DNA of 64,000 nucleotides, taken from the NCBI GenBank assembly GCA_016584305.1, contig JACEEZ010010144.1, forward strand, positions 72,501-136,500. Direction: 5' to 3'. Position numbers and translations under genes: made by a program. The notes under the pieces are model-generated. The model did not search any database. It was not told the DNA's origin and saw only the letters and a list, made by a program, of their open reading frames with translations. This document shows positions 24,303-36,300 of this stretch, piece after piece; positions within the stretch are counted from its first letter, which is position 1; the number at the start of each line of letters is the position of its first letter. Source of the stretch: Chionoecetes opilio (lineage: Eukaryota; Arthropoda; Malacostraca; Decapoda; Majidae).

Positions 24303-25658
24303 GAGAGAGCTTCACAGAGAGGTGTCACTCGGGCCGCGCCATTTTGGATTTTGAACCAGTGGGGCCGCTATGCGGATGGAGACTTCCGTCAAAAGTGTCA
24401 AAATGCTTATATCATTACTGTACACGGTGTTGTGCCTTTTCAATACCCTAAGACGCAAATATATGTAGTATTACGTTAAAATAATGAACTGAAGTGGTTA
24501 CAGGGTTCCCAGAATTGGGAGTTCCCCCTAAATTTGGGGGGGCTCAAAAGTGTCAATATACTTATATCATTACTGTGCACGGTGTTGTGCCTTTTCAATA
24601 CCCCAAGACGCAAATATATGTAGTATTAAGTTAAAATAATGAACTGAAGTGGTATTGATGGATGTATTTTTTTGTTATTACACCTTTTGTTCCTTTTGTA
24701 TTTCATACCGAAGCCCCGTCATTCCAATAAATTGTCTCCAATCTCAATACCCTTTCCCCCTACACACATTTTGTTTTCGCTGAAGTCAAAATGGGTGGGT
24801 GGGTGGTGATGGGTAATGGGTGAGTGAATGGGTGGGGGTGATGGGTAATGGGTGTGAGGTGATGGGTGAGTGAATGGGTGGGGGAATGGGTGGGGGGTGA
24901 TGGGTAATGGGTGAGTGAATGGGTTGGGGGTGAGGGAATAGGTGGGGGTGACGGGTAATGGGTGAGTGAATGGGTTGGGGGTGATGGGTAATGGGTGAGT
25001 GAATGGGTTGGGGTTGATGGGTAATGGGTTGGGGGTGATGAGTAATGGGTGAGTGAATGGGTTGGGGGTGATGGGTGAGTGAATGGGTGGGGGTGATGGG
25101 TAATGGGTGAGTGAATGGGTGTGGGGTGATGGGTGATTGAATGGGTGGGGGGTGATGGGTAATGGGTTGGGGGTGATGGGAAATGGGTGATTGATTGATT
25201 TAATGCCAAAAAGGTGAATGTGCCAGACAAGGGAAATGGGTGAGCGAATGGGTGTGGGATGATGGGTAATGGGTGAGTGAATGGGTGGGGGGTGATGGGT
25301 AATGGGTGAGTGAATGGGTGTGTGGTGATGGGTAGGCTAATGGGTGAGTGGAGGAATTCCCTCCCTTTGATTCCTTATTTCTTTCCTCGTCAGTTCCTCT
25401 TCCGACTCTCTTCATCCCTCCAATTTCTTCCTTACTCCTTATTCCTCCTTTCCTTCTCTCATATCTCCTTCCTTCCCTCTCTCCCACCTTCCATTATCAC
25501 CCCATCATCACCAAAAGTAGGAGCGATTCCCCCTAGCCTCAATCCGCACGGGCGACTGTCAGTGCAGGCTCCCTCCGCTAGGATCGCTGTCGTCCATGAA
25601 ATCAAAATGGCGCTCCATGTTATATCGCCCGAGTGACACCTTTCGGTGAAGCTCTCTG
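24303..25658. mobile_element. Terminal-inverted-repeat element with TTATTAG flanks
   Basis: The left end GAGAGAGCTTCACAGAGAGG and TGTCACTCGGGC are mirrored on the right (GCCCGAGTGACACC, TTTCGGTGAAGCTCTCTG). TTATTAG occurs at 24296-24302 and 25659-25665, a 7-bp (possibly 8-bp) target duplication compatible with hAT. The interior has a 108-bp direct duplication (24393 and 24547 regions) and a GGGTGATGGGTAATGGGTGA minisatellite at 24785-25345. No transposase frame is visible. Confidence 0.75.
24785..25345. repeat. G/T-rich minisatellite within the TIR element
   Basis: Units of about 32-42 bp are built from GGGTGATGGGTAATGGGTGA and GTGAATGGGTTGG. Proline/histidine/threonine-rich minus frames here are artefacts. 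Confidence 0.85.
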
Positions 25659-25665
25659 TTATTAG

Positions 25666-26291
25666 CCTTCTCAGTTCAGTTCAGTTCAGTTGTTGGTCGG
25701 GAGTCAGGCCTTTTTCAACGGCACTCCCTGACGTGTTTCTTCTTGCTGTCTGGGTCTTTAATTAGTTTACTTCTCTTATTCTATCTTATTAGTTTCTTTC
25801 TTTTTCTTTCTTCTTATTTTCTTTGGTCATCCAAAAACTGTTGATTGTTCTTTTTGCTTCTTCCACATTCCCATCTCCGAACAAATACTCCCCCACTATA
25901 TCCTCTTCCTCCTCTACGTAGGTAAGGTTGTTGTAGCCTCACACTTTTCTTTCTTTCAATACTGTAGACTGGATGTGTAGCGCCCCCCCTTATAGCTTGA
26001 TGTTAACTCGAAGGGCTCCACAAACCTGGCGATTACGCTGCCACCACCCACAATAAGTGGGAAAAAAAATTTAAAGATTTAGAGAATATGTGAGTATAAC
26101 TGGAACTTAATAAACGACTCGTTAACAGGATTTCTGTATATTATCACATACTGTCGGACCAGTATTCACATCCCCACTCAACCTAAGGTTTCACCAAAAA
26201 AATCACGGCACAATACAATCCCCGACACGACGCGACTCTCACTCGTGTTTAACAAAAACCCAAGAATTCCTTTACCCCACAGTCACTATGT
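25666..26291. other. No gene recognised
   Basis: A short GTTCA repeat at 25673-25690 and T-rich sequence at 25790-25850. TGTAGCGCCCCCCCTTATAG at about 25974 could be a dispersed-repeat edge but has no visible partner. Confidence 0.4.
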
Positions 26292-26299
26292 AAAGTACC

Positions 26300-27021
26300 G
26301 GCGTCGGACGAAATGGGCCGCCGATACAAATGGGCCGCCCGTATAATCAAGCATAAAGGACGGGACGAGGAGCGCGCCGCCCTCGCGGCGATCGCGGGAG
26401 GTGGGGGAGGGGGAGGAAGGCCTCAGTATATAAAGCGCGATTATTAACTTGGTCGTCATAATCATTTTGATCTTGAACAAATAGTCATGGCTGCTGTCGA
26501 AAATCACGTGAATCAACCCGGCGATGTACCAGCTAACTGCATAAGATGTACGCAACTTGTGCGCCCACGGCAAGAAAGCATGGAGTGCGATATCTACGGT
26601 CGATGTAGTACATCGTACTTGCGACACCGGATGATCATCAAATAGAACTGAGGCAATCTTTCAATTGAATAATGGCGAATGAACGTGTGTAAACAAATAA
26701 CAACACACAACGGTGATCTTCAAATTTCATAAAATAGTTAAGATCGATTTGTAGATGTCGATGTAAGCATCACTCTACATGAAGATTAATTATGCTGTGA
26801 CACCAACTGAAGCGTGCGCGCTCTGATTGCACCAGCAGTCACACCATCGAAAGCGTTCGCTCATACCATGTGAATGGTTGACGGTCCCTGTGAACAGAGA
26901 GCAAAGACTGTAATTATAAGCATAAAGGACGGAAGGGGGTGCGCGAGGGCGGCGCCGCCCTCGCGCTCCCCCTTCCGTCCTTTATGCTTGATTATACGGG
27001 CGGCCCATTTCGTCCGGGTCC
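26300..27021. mobile_element. TIR element with 8-bp target duplication AAAGTACC
   Basis: AAAGTACC flanks it at 26292-26299 and 27022-27029. The terminal repeats share GGACGAAATGGGCCGCC, then GTATAATCAAGCATAAAGGA. The left end also carries an internal repeat of AAATGGGCCGCC. The inner ends are very GC-rich (GCGCGAGGGCGGCG), and a second palindromic block sits at 26920-26995. Eight-base duplications occur in hAT, P and related groups; the family is not resolved. Confidence 0.8.
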
Positions 27022-27029
27022 AAAGTACC

Positions 27030-28343
27030 TATACACACACACACTCGCGATGAATCATGGCCTTAGCTGTATACACTGGTGTGTCCACAGTCATCCACTC
27101 AGCTCAGCTCCCCACAACCTCCATCAGCACACACGTGGGTCCCCTCATGGGCTAAACCACCCCCTCAGCTCAGCCAGCTCAGCCAGCTCACTCAGTTCAG
27201 CTCCAAAACCCTTTGAAAAGGGTTGTAAGACACAACTCCCTGCACGTGTTGTCCCGGCAAGGCTTGGCGAGAGAGAGAGAAAGCATGGCTACCTTCTCCC
27301 TTCCTTGCCTTCTTGCCGTGACGTCACTAGCGACCGCGGGCACAAAATATTGTCGGAACCTATATCTATTGATTAAGGACTGAGGAGTGAAGGAAAATAA
27401 TTACTAGACATTTATATATTACTTTACTCTCACCACTCAATGCAAACTTTTCGTCAATCATGAGTCACAGGATTAACCCATTTTCTCGCATTACAGATGT
27501 AGTTCTTCATCAGCAGTTTTTCAGCACCGCCATCACTATCATCATCATCAATACCCTATTTAGTTTAGATAACGGGGTAACACGTGAGTACAAAGCCTCT
27601 AATAAACACTATTCGTATACTAAGAAAAAAGGATCAAACGAGTCTATTTTGTTTCCCGTAAGGGCTATCAAACACAATTGAATCCCATATAGTGTTGCCA
27701 TTGAGGCGAGCACGTAAATATTCCACGCATGTCGAACATAACACTATCATAACATATAACTACTTATTTGAGCCACTGTAGACATTAATTACTTCTACTA
27801 TATGTTAGAAAATGCATCATAATCCCCTATTAATACCATTGAACTGTAAAAAACAAAAACAGAGCCGCGTGTGTGTTGACTATATAGCAGTGTTGCCATA
27901 AAGGTTGCAGTGTTTTACGTCTTGCCAAGTTGCCTCCACAAACACCACATGGGGACCACTCTCGAAGTGCTACCGAGGCCCTGATCCTCCTAACCTACTC
28001 CTACAGGGACGCTACAAGCAGGGAAATAAGTGTATATGTGAGGAAACAAGGTGCGACAGTGTTCATTTCCACGTATATTCGTTTATTTCTTGTTTAAATG
28101 TGCCACAGCGTAGTAGTCTGTGCTTGTTGTGGCGCGTTGGGCCTGGCTCCTCGGCGCTCGTCCTGTGGTGGTGCGGGTGTTTCCAGGGTGGTGGAGTGGG
28201 TGTTGTGGGGTTGGTTGTGCAGTGTTCGATGTGGAGGGAGTGGACAGGTGGAGGGAGTGAGGGTGCACGGCTGCTCGCTCCACCGTGCATGCCAGACTGC
28301 CATCCACCTCCCGTGTCAGTGGTGGATGGGTGGAGGTGCAGTC
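27030..28343. other. No gene recognised
   Basis: Open frames (for example 27905-28459) run through GC-rich or simple sequence without a recognisable domain, and no splice-consistent gene model emerged. AGCTCAGC repeats at 27155-27200 are low complexity. Confidence 0.4.
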
Positions 28344-28559
28344 AGTTCGTACACAAGTTGTTTCGTACGCTAGTAGATTCGTACACCGAAAAGTTGTTAA
28401 GTAGTCTATATGAAACCATAGTCGTTTCGTACACTCAGCTTAGAGTTGAACTAACTTGATTACTAGTTACAAAACGACACCAGGTATGTACGAAAAAACT
28501 CAATCAGTGTACGAAACAACTAACAAAACCTGGGTACGAAACAACTTGTGTACGAAACT
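28344..28559. mobile_element. Small MITE with TTTCGTAC terminal repeats
   Basis: The left AGTTCGTACACAAGTTGTTT and the right complement AGTTTCGTACACAAGTTGTT are inverted. TTTCGTAC or GTACGAAA recurs inside. Length 216 bp, non-coding. Confidence 0.65.
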
Positions 28560-28726
28560 CCCTCTAACCGATGGGTGTGGAGGTGGACATGGGGGAAGGG
28601 GTGAAGCAGTACCTTACATCTGCACCACATCCACCCACTGGTTGGGGACATGGTGGGAAAGTGGGCTAGGCCCCCTATAGCCCCCCCCCCCTTACAGCAA
28701 GACTGGTATCCAGTCATTTCACTCAT

Positions 28727-29000
28727 GTCATTTCGCCCACACCAAAAGGTCATTTCGCCCAAATTAAATTCGTCCACACGCTGTAGGCATTTCGCCCACA
28801 TTAGATTGCAGTTGTAATATTAAGAGGTTAAAGTTAGGTTAAGGTTAGGTTAGGTTTTTGGAAGGAAAATGAGTTCTTGAATTTTAATGTTCTCATGTTT
28901 TTAATAGGTGTTAAGATAGTTATTACTACATTATTTGTGTATTGAATAATACTTGTGGGCGAACACTGCCGAACAGACTATTTAATGTGGGCGAAAAGAC
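28727..29000. mobile_element. Small MITE with GTCATTTCGCCCACA ends
   Basis: Left GTCATTTCGCCCACA and right complement GTCTTTTCGCCCACAT. CATTTCGCCCA recurs near the left end. A GGTTAGGTTAGG patch lies at 28835-28855. Confidence 0.6.
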
Positions 29001-29953
29001 CGTAAACCGCAAGACTCCATCATATTAATGTTATCTAGGGAGAACCCGTTACTGTGCTCTAGAGAAATATCCCTGTGGAGGGGAAAACATTGTGGTGAAG
29101 ATTCACAAGACTAATCAACCAATGTCGCCTAAACTAAACAATCTACTTGTAATCTTACCCTGGAAATGGGTTCAGGTCACCTCCAACCCTCTTAGTTCAT
29201 TACATAAGCGGAGATATATAGCTATACATTTTCCATTATAATTTGGAAAATGTTAAGCCAAGACGCCGTCCTTGGCACCTCCCACCCCGCCGGCCTAACC
29301 TGCGCCTGCCATAGAGCTAATTTCTAACTCAATGTTACGTCAAGTCTATCCTACAATCATGCTGGTGGTGAAGCATGCATTGCTAACTAAATCTAACCCT
29401 ACATCTAACCTCCTAACTTAGTGGAAAGAACTCACCTTATTGATGTCTGCTCGCAGGCGTCGATGGCTTTTTGGCCTAACTTTTTCTATATATTATGGAA
29501 AACTTATACATATCTCCACTTATTTAGTGAATTTACCGTGGTTCACTTATCATATGCCAACAAATTATCTATTTTATACTGTATCAGTAGGGGAAAAAGG
29601 CTATAGTCATTATAACATGATTGCAATTTGCTTTTACTGCAGCAGATCTACAATTCCATGATAATGATATCCTCCTGAACCAGTATGGGTTAGGTTAGCT
29701 GAGCTTAATTTTGGGTGATGGGCAAGATACACATTTGGTGTTGATGGGTGGGGCAGCAAAGTGACTCTTAGCTGCTGTGCATCAAGCAGGTACTAATTCC
29801 CCTTTTGATGGTTTCACATTTATTTCACATGTTTGCTATGATTCGCTTATTTTTCAGGATGTCTAAAACCTAAGAAACATGCAAATTAGTTATGTCCAGC
29901 AACATGTATGCTGTACTGTATATAGCTACTAGAAGTACTACACCTTCTCACTC
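29001..29953. other. Upstream region of WDR43, no feature assigned
   Basis: AT-rich sequence with no convincing exon, promoter element or repeat boundary. A 5' untranslated exon or core promoter of WDR43 could lie here but cannot be pinned from sequence alone. Confidence 0.35.
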
Positions 29954-30178
29954 TCAAATTAAAACAACTGAACTTCAAATTAAAACAACTGAATTTTAAA
30001 TTAAAACAACTGAACTGTAAATTAAAACAACTGAACTTTAAATTAAAACAACTGAACTTTAAATTAAAACAACTGAAGTTTATATTAAAACAACTGAAGT
30101 TTATATTAAAACAACTGAACTTTAAATTAGAATAACTGTACTTCAAATTAAAATAACTGAACTTCAAATTAAACTCTT
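29954..30178. repeat. 21-bp minisatellite just upstream of WDR43 exon 1
   Basis: The unit CTTCAAATTAAAACAACTGA plus A is repeated about 10.7 times with substitutions in the first four bases. It ends 46 bp before the start codon. The same sequence begins again at the right end of the window (63975-64000) inside the intron after exon 9. Confidence 0.9.
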
Positions 30179-30224
30179 AATTACTCACTCTTAAGATTCA
30201 CTTTCTTTACTTCAGGAGAGAGAA

Positions 30225-30392
30225 ATGCAAGGCAAGTTCTATAGTTTCTCCCCTTCCGGGGAGAAGCTAAGTCAAGTTGGACCAGATGGGATGGTGAGGG
30301 TGTGGGACACGGCAACCGGCGTCCTGGACCATGAGTACCAGCCGGCCAGTCACCTCATGGCCAAACCTTCCTGCATCCAGTATTCACCCCAG
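30225..30392 (+). CDS. WDR43: WDR43 exon 1 (first coding exon)
   Basis: 56 codons, MQGKFYSFSPSGEKL to CIQYSPQ, ending at the donor CAG|GTAAGA in phase 0. FSPSGE, DGMVRVWDTATG and EYQPASHL match the start of the first propeller blade of WDR43. An in-frame TAA at 30192-30194 bounds the frame upstream. A TTTCTTTACTTCAG acceptor-like sequence ends at 30215, so a separate 5' untranslated exon is possible. Confidence 0.88.
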
Positions 30393-33300
30393 GTAAGAGT
30401 CGGCCATACCAACATTTCTACCCAAGTGAAAGTCTTCACTTTGGGGTGTAATCAAACTTCAGTTACAAAGAAGTAAGAGACTATTGATGGACAAAGATTA
30501 GACAAGTGATGTCAGAGGTGGTACCTAGGAAAACATAGGCTGAAGCAGGATTGCTGTGTTTTTTCAAGCAAGTAGTTCTCTCTTAAAGAGACTTTATGCA
30601 CAAAACATTAGAGAAAATATAGTAGGTACTCCTGTACTTCAGCCTGTGTTTTCACACCAGACTGTTGATGGAAAACTAACCATAAGCAGTTATGGCATTT
30701 TAACTACAAGTAAATGTTTCCTTAGTTCGTCTCACTTAATGCATTCATCGAGGGATCCACTGATGTGTTCCGTCCACCAGGTTATTGCCAAGAAAAAGAG
30801 CAAGCAGGCCCGGGGGGAGGGTAGGAGCAGTGTGCTGGCTGTGGCCACGCTACAGGGCACCGTGCTGGTCTACTGCCCAGAGAAGAGAGAGCTGCTGGCC
30901 ACCCTCCACCACTCACAGCCCCAGGCCGTGGTGGACCTGGCCTGGTTGCTACCCACGGTGCTCTTCACACTATCAGCAGACAACACGGTGGTCAAGTGGA
31001 ATGTGCTCACGGGTGAAAGGACAGCGTGAGTAAAATTCTCTCTCTCTCTCTCTCGCTCTCTCTCTCTCGCTCTCGCTCTCGCTCTCGCTCTCGCTCTCGC
31101 TCTCGCTCTCGCTCTCTCTCGCTCTCCTCTCCTCTCTCTCTCTCTCTCCTCTCGCTCTCTCTCTCTCTCTCAATCATGTTTTCTCCATTGCTTATTTTAC
31201 CCCCATTTTCGTCTCCTTCTGGTTAAAGTTCCCTTCTAATTTTTTGGTGGCAAACACACATACACAGAGTTTTCCTTATCGGTGTACAATACTCTTGCAT
31301 TTGGCGAATTAGAATTTGGCCCATCACCCGCCAAATACAAGCGAGCACTGTACTTAGATGTGGAACAGACTGAACAATGAAATAATAAATATCCAGAGTA
31401 ACCATGATTTTAAAGTCCAGATCTAAAAAGTGTTGTATTATTTAGATAGTTGATGAATGGTTTTTTTCTTTTTTTTTTTCTTTTTCTTTTTTCTTACATC
31501 ACAAAGGACTGGCCAAGGGAGAAAAAAAAGAGGTAACAAAAAGCCCACTTAGTTGCCAGTCCCTATAAAGAAGACAGTAAGAGAATACAGATAATAAATG
31601 TGTGTAGTAATAACTGTGGTGATGTGTCGATTGGGTCGTTATACTGAGGGTTTACTGATTTTTACTGATTATTTACTGATTGGTGTACTGTTGGTTTACT
31701 GATTTTTACTGATTATTTAGTTGATGGGTGATGTGTACTGATAGCTGTGGTGGTGTGTGTGCAGGTGTGTGGAGGTGCGTGGCGGCTCCTCCCTGTGTGC
31801 CCTGAATGGACGGAGCCTGTGCGTCGCCAAGAGCGGGATTGAACACATAGTACTGCAGAAGAAAGGTGGAGTGAAGGTCAAGAAGAGCTTCACCGGGCAC
31901 ACCTCCACAGTGGCTCAGCTCCTGCCGCTGCCCACACAGAGCCACCCCGACCGCTACTTCCTCTCGTGCTCCCCGGATGACAGATTTGTTTACGCCTGGT
32001 GAGTTTGTGCTGATGTTTTAATGATTCTCTCTTATATATCTCTTTATTCAGCTTGCTAAAATATTCTTTATTCTTTTACTATATTTTTAGTGCCCTATGA
32101 CCTCTGATGTCTGGCACATTTCCCCCTTTTTTGGCATTAACCCCTTGAGGCCCAGAACGTAATTTCCATTGTAATTTGGGTACCTTTAGACGATTTTTAG
32201 TGAATATAAGCAATATTTTATAGATATGACCTGTTTAGTATCCTTGTCCATTAGCTAATTTGGTTTATTTAGTTACTTTTTTGTAATTTTATGGCTAATA
32301 ACAGATGATTTTATATAGCAAAGGAAAGATCTGGGTGTGAAGGGGTTAAATCAATCAAGTATTCTATATTTTATACTATACTGTATTATTATTTTACTAT
32401 ATGACTATACTATTTATACTGTACTATATTGTTTATACTATATTTCTTATTTTATGTTCTTATACTTTATTTTCAAATATTCTTTATTCTGCTCTGTAAA
32501 CAATTCAGGGTCAATTAGATTTTGATTTTGGTTGTAGAATCTTGCCTTCTGATATTAATAAGATTTGGAATAAGACTATAGATCTTGTAACCTTTTTCTG
32601 GTTTTATTCTTTATGCTTGGTGAGTTTTTGATGTCTTGATTATTCTCTTTATTCTGCTTTGTAAAAAAATCTGGGTATTGAATGTTTATGTTGGTTGAAT
32701 CTTGCCTTCTAATATTGAAAAACCACTGCAATAAGACTGAAGAACCTGTAACTTTTTTCTGGGTTCTCAAATAATACAACATAATGACCTAATTCATAAA
32801 AAATCATTAATCCTTGACTATTGAGGTGCCTGACAGTCGGCCCACTGCTAAAATATTTGCTGTATGACTATGTCCTTCCATGATGACCACAACTGGCAGG
32901 CTCTCACTTATTGACATGCTAAGCCTTGACACTCATATCTTATAATTATCCATCACTGATACTTATACTGTGAAACTTTTACATTTTCTCTTTAAATCTT
33001 ATTATATATGTGGTATAGTTCATAAAGGAAAAGGTAATGCCATAATATCACTAATTGATACTTAAACAGTGCCTGGAAAGTGCTGTGATATCAATACATG
33101 TCAACTTGAACCATCTATCCCGTATATCCACCTCTACTTGTCATTTGTAGGTTACTGATAAACATGATACTAAGGATGAAAATTACTCTTTGTTTTTTAT
33201 ATGATATGAACTATTTTGACTCATTCCTTTGAACTTTCTCACAGGAGCAGCCATAACAGAAGAGTCTTTATTTACTATACATACTCTTGTCTTGCTCTCC

Positions 33301-36300
33301 ATCTTATTCTCCTTTTCCTCCTCTCTTGTTCTCCTATTCCTCCTCTCTTGTTCTCCTATTCCTCCTCTCTTGTTCGCCAACCCTCTTATTCTCCTCCCCC
33401 TCCTCTCTTTATTCTCCATCCTGTATGCTCCATCCTGTATGCTCCAACCCTCTTATTCTCCATCCTGTATGCTCCAACCCTCTTATTCTCCATCCTGTAT
33501 GCTCCAACCCTCTTATTCTCCATCCTGTATACTCCAACCCTCTTATTCTCCATCCTGTATGCTCCAACCCTCTTAATCTCCATCCTGTATACTCCAACCC
33601 TCTTATTCTCCATCCTGTATGCTCCAACCCTCTTATTCTCCATCCTGTATACTCCAACCCTCTTATTCTCCATCCTGTACGCTCCAACCCTCTTATTCTC
33701 CATCCTGTATGCTCCAACCCTCTTATTCTCCATCCTGTATGCTCCAACCCTCTTATTCTCCATCCTGTATGCTCCAACCCTCTTATTCTCCATCCTGTAT
33801 GCTCCAACCCTCTTATTCTCCATCCTGTATACTCCAACCCTCTTATTCTCCATCCTGTATACTCCAACCCTCTTATTCTCCATCCTGTATACTCCAACCC
33901 TCTTATTCTCCATCCTGTATACTCCAACCCTCTTATTCTCCATCCTGTATGCTCCAACCCTCTTATTCTCCATCCTGTATGCTCCAACCCTCTTATTCTC
34001 CATCCTGTATGCTCCAACCCTCTTATTCTCCATCCTGTATGCTCCATCCCTCTTATTCTCCATCCTGTATGCTCCAACCCTCTTATTCTCCATCCTGTAT
34101 ACTCCAACCCTCTTATTCTCCATCCTGTATGCTCCAACCCTCTTATTCTCCATCCTGTATGCTCCAACCCTCTTATTCTCCATCCTGTATGCTCCAACCC
34201 TCTTATTCTCCATCCTGTATGCTCCAACCCTCTTATTCTCCATCCTGGATGCTCCAACCCTCTTATTCTCCATCCTGTATGCTCCATCCCTCTTATTCTC
34301 CATCCTGTATGCTCCAACCCTCTTATTCTCCATCCTGTACACTCCAACCCTCTTATTCTCCATCCTGTATACTCCAACCCTCTTATTCTCCATCCTGTAT
34401 GCTCCAACCCTCTTATTCTCCAACCCTCTTATTCTCCATCCTGTACGCTCCATCCCTCTTATTCTCCATCCTGTATACTCCAACCCTCTTATTCTCCATC
34501 CTGTATGCTCCAACCCTCTTATTCTCCATCCTGTATACTCCAACCCTCTTATTCTCCATCCTGTATACTCCATCCCTCTTATTCTCCATCCTGTATGCTC
34601 CAACCCTCTTATTCTCCATCCTGTATGCTCCAACCCTCTTATTCTCCATCCTGTATACTCCAACCCTCTTATTCTCCATCCTGTATGCTCCAACCCTCTT
34701 ATTCTCCATCCTGTATGCTCCAACCCTCTTATTCTCCATCCTGTATGCTCCAACCCTCTTATTCTCCATCCTGTATGCTCCAACCCTCTTATTCTCCATC
34801 CTGTATACTCCAACCCTCTTATTCTCCATCCTGTATGCTCCAACCCTCTTATTCTCCATCCTGTATACTCCAACCCTCTTATTCTCCATCCTGTATACTC
34901 CAACCCTCTTATTCTCCATCCTGTACGCTCCATCCCTCTTATTCTCCATCCTGTACGCTCCAACCCTCTTATTCTCCATCCTGTATGCTCCAACCCTCTT
35001 ATTCTCCATCCTGTACGCTCCAACCCTCTTATTCTCCATCCTGTATGCTCCAACCCTCTTATTCTCCATCCTGTACGCTCCATCCCTCTTATTCTCCATC
35101 CTGTATACTCCAACCCTCTTATTCTCCATCCTGTACGCTCCAACCCTCTTATTCTCCATCCTGTATGCTCCAACCCTCTTATTCTCCATCCTGTATGCTC
35201 CAACCCTCTTATTCTCCATCCTGTATGCTCCAACCCTCTTATTCTCCATCCTGTATACTCCAACCCTCTTATTCTCCATCTTGTATACTCCAACCCTCTT
35301 ATTCTCCATCCTGTATGCTCCAACCCTCTTATTCTCCATCCTGTATACTCCAACCCTCTTATTCTCCATCCTGTATACTCCAACCCTCTTATTCTCCATC
35401 CTGTACGCTCCATCCCTCTTATTCTCCATCCTGTACGCTCCAACCCTCTTATTCTCCATCCTGTATGCTCCAACCCTCTTATTCTCCATCCTGTATGCTC
35501 CAACCCTCTTATTCTCCATCCTGTATACTCCAACCCTCTTATTCTCCATCCTGTATGCTCCAACCCTCTTATTCTCCATCCTGTATACTCCAACCCTCTT
35601 ATTCTCCATCCTGTACGCTCCAACCCTCTTATTCTCCATCCTGTATGCTCCAACCCTCTTATTCTCCATCCTGTATGCTCCAACCCTCTTATTCTCCATC
35701 CTGTATGCTCCAACCCTCTTATTCTCCATCCTGTATGCTCCAACCCTCTTATTCTCCATCCTGTATACTCCAACCCTCTTATTCTCCATCCTGTATACTC
35801 CAACCCTCTTATTCTCCATCCTGTATACTCCAACCCTCTTATTCTCCATCCTGTATACTCCAACCCTCTTATTCTCCATCCTGTATGCTCCAACCCTCTT
35901 ATTCTCCATCCTGTATGCTCCAACCCTCTTATTCTCCATCCTGTATGCTCCAACCCTCTTATTCTCCATCCTGTATGCTCCAACCCTCTTATTCTCCATC
36001 CTGTATGCTCCAACCCTCTTATTCTCCATCCTGTATGCTCCAACCCTCTTATTCTCCATCCTGTATACTCCAACCCTCTTATTCTCCATCCTGTATGCTC
36101 CAACCCTCTTATTCTCCATCCTGTATACTCCAACCCTCTTATTCTCCATCCTGTATGCTCCAACCCTCTTATTCTCCATCCTGTATACTCCAACCCTCTT
36201 ATTCTCCATCCTGTATGCTCCAACCCTCTTATTCTCCATCCTGTATGCTCCAACCCTCTTATTCTCCATCCTGTATGCTCCATCCCTCTTATTCTCCTCC

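Noticed and set aside
27905..28459. 184-codon ORF as a gene
   Set aside because: GC-skewed and repetitive composition (overlapping frames in five phases), no domain recognised, no convincing splice partners.
30556..30780. 5' extension of WDR43 exon 2 to an upstream ATG at 30556
   Set aside because: The extension has no similarity to WDR43, and an acceptor AG at 30779-30780 with phase-0 match to exon 1 gives the expected protein.
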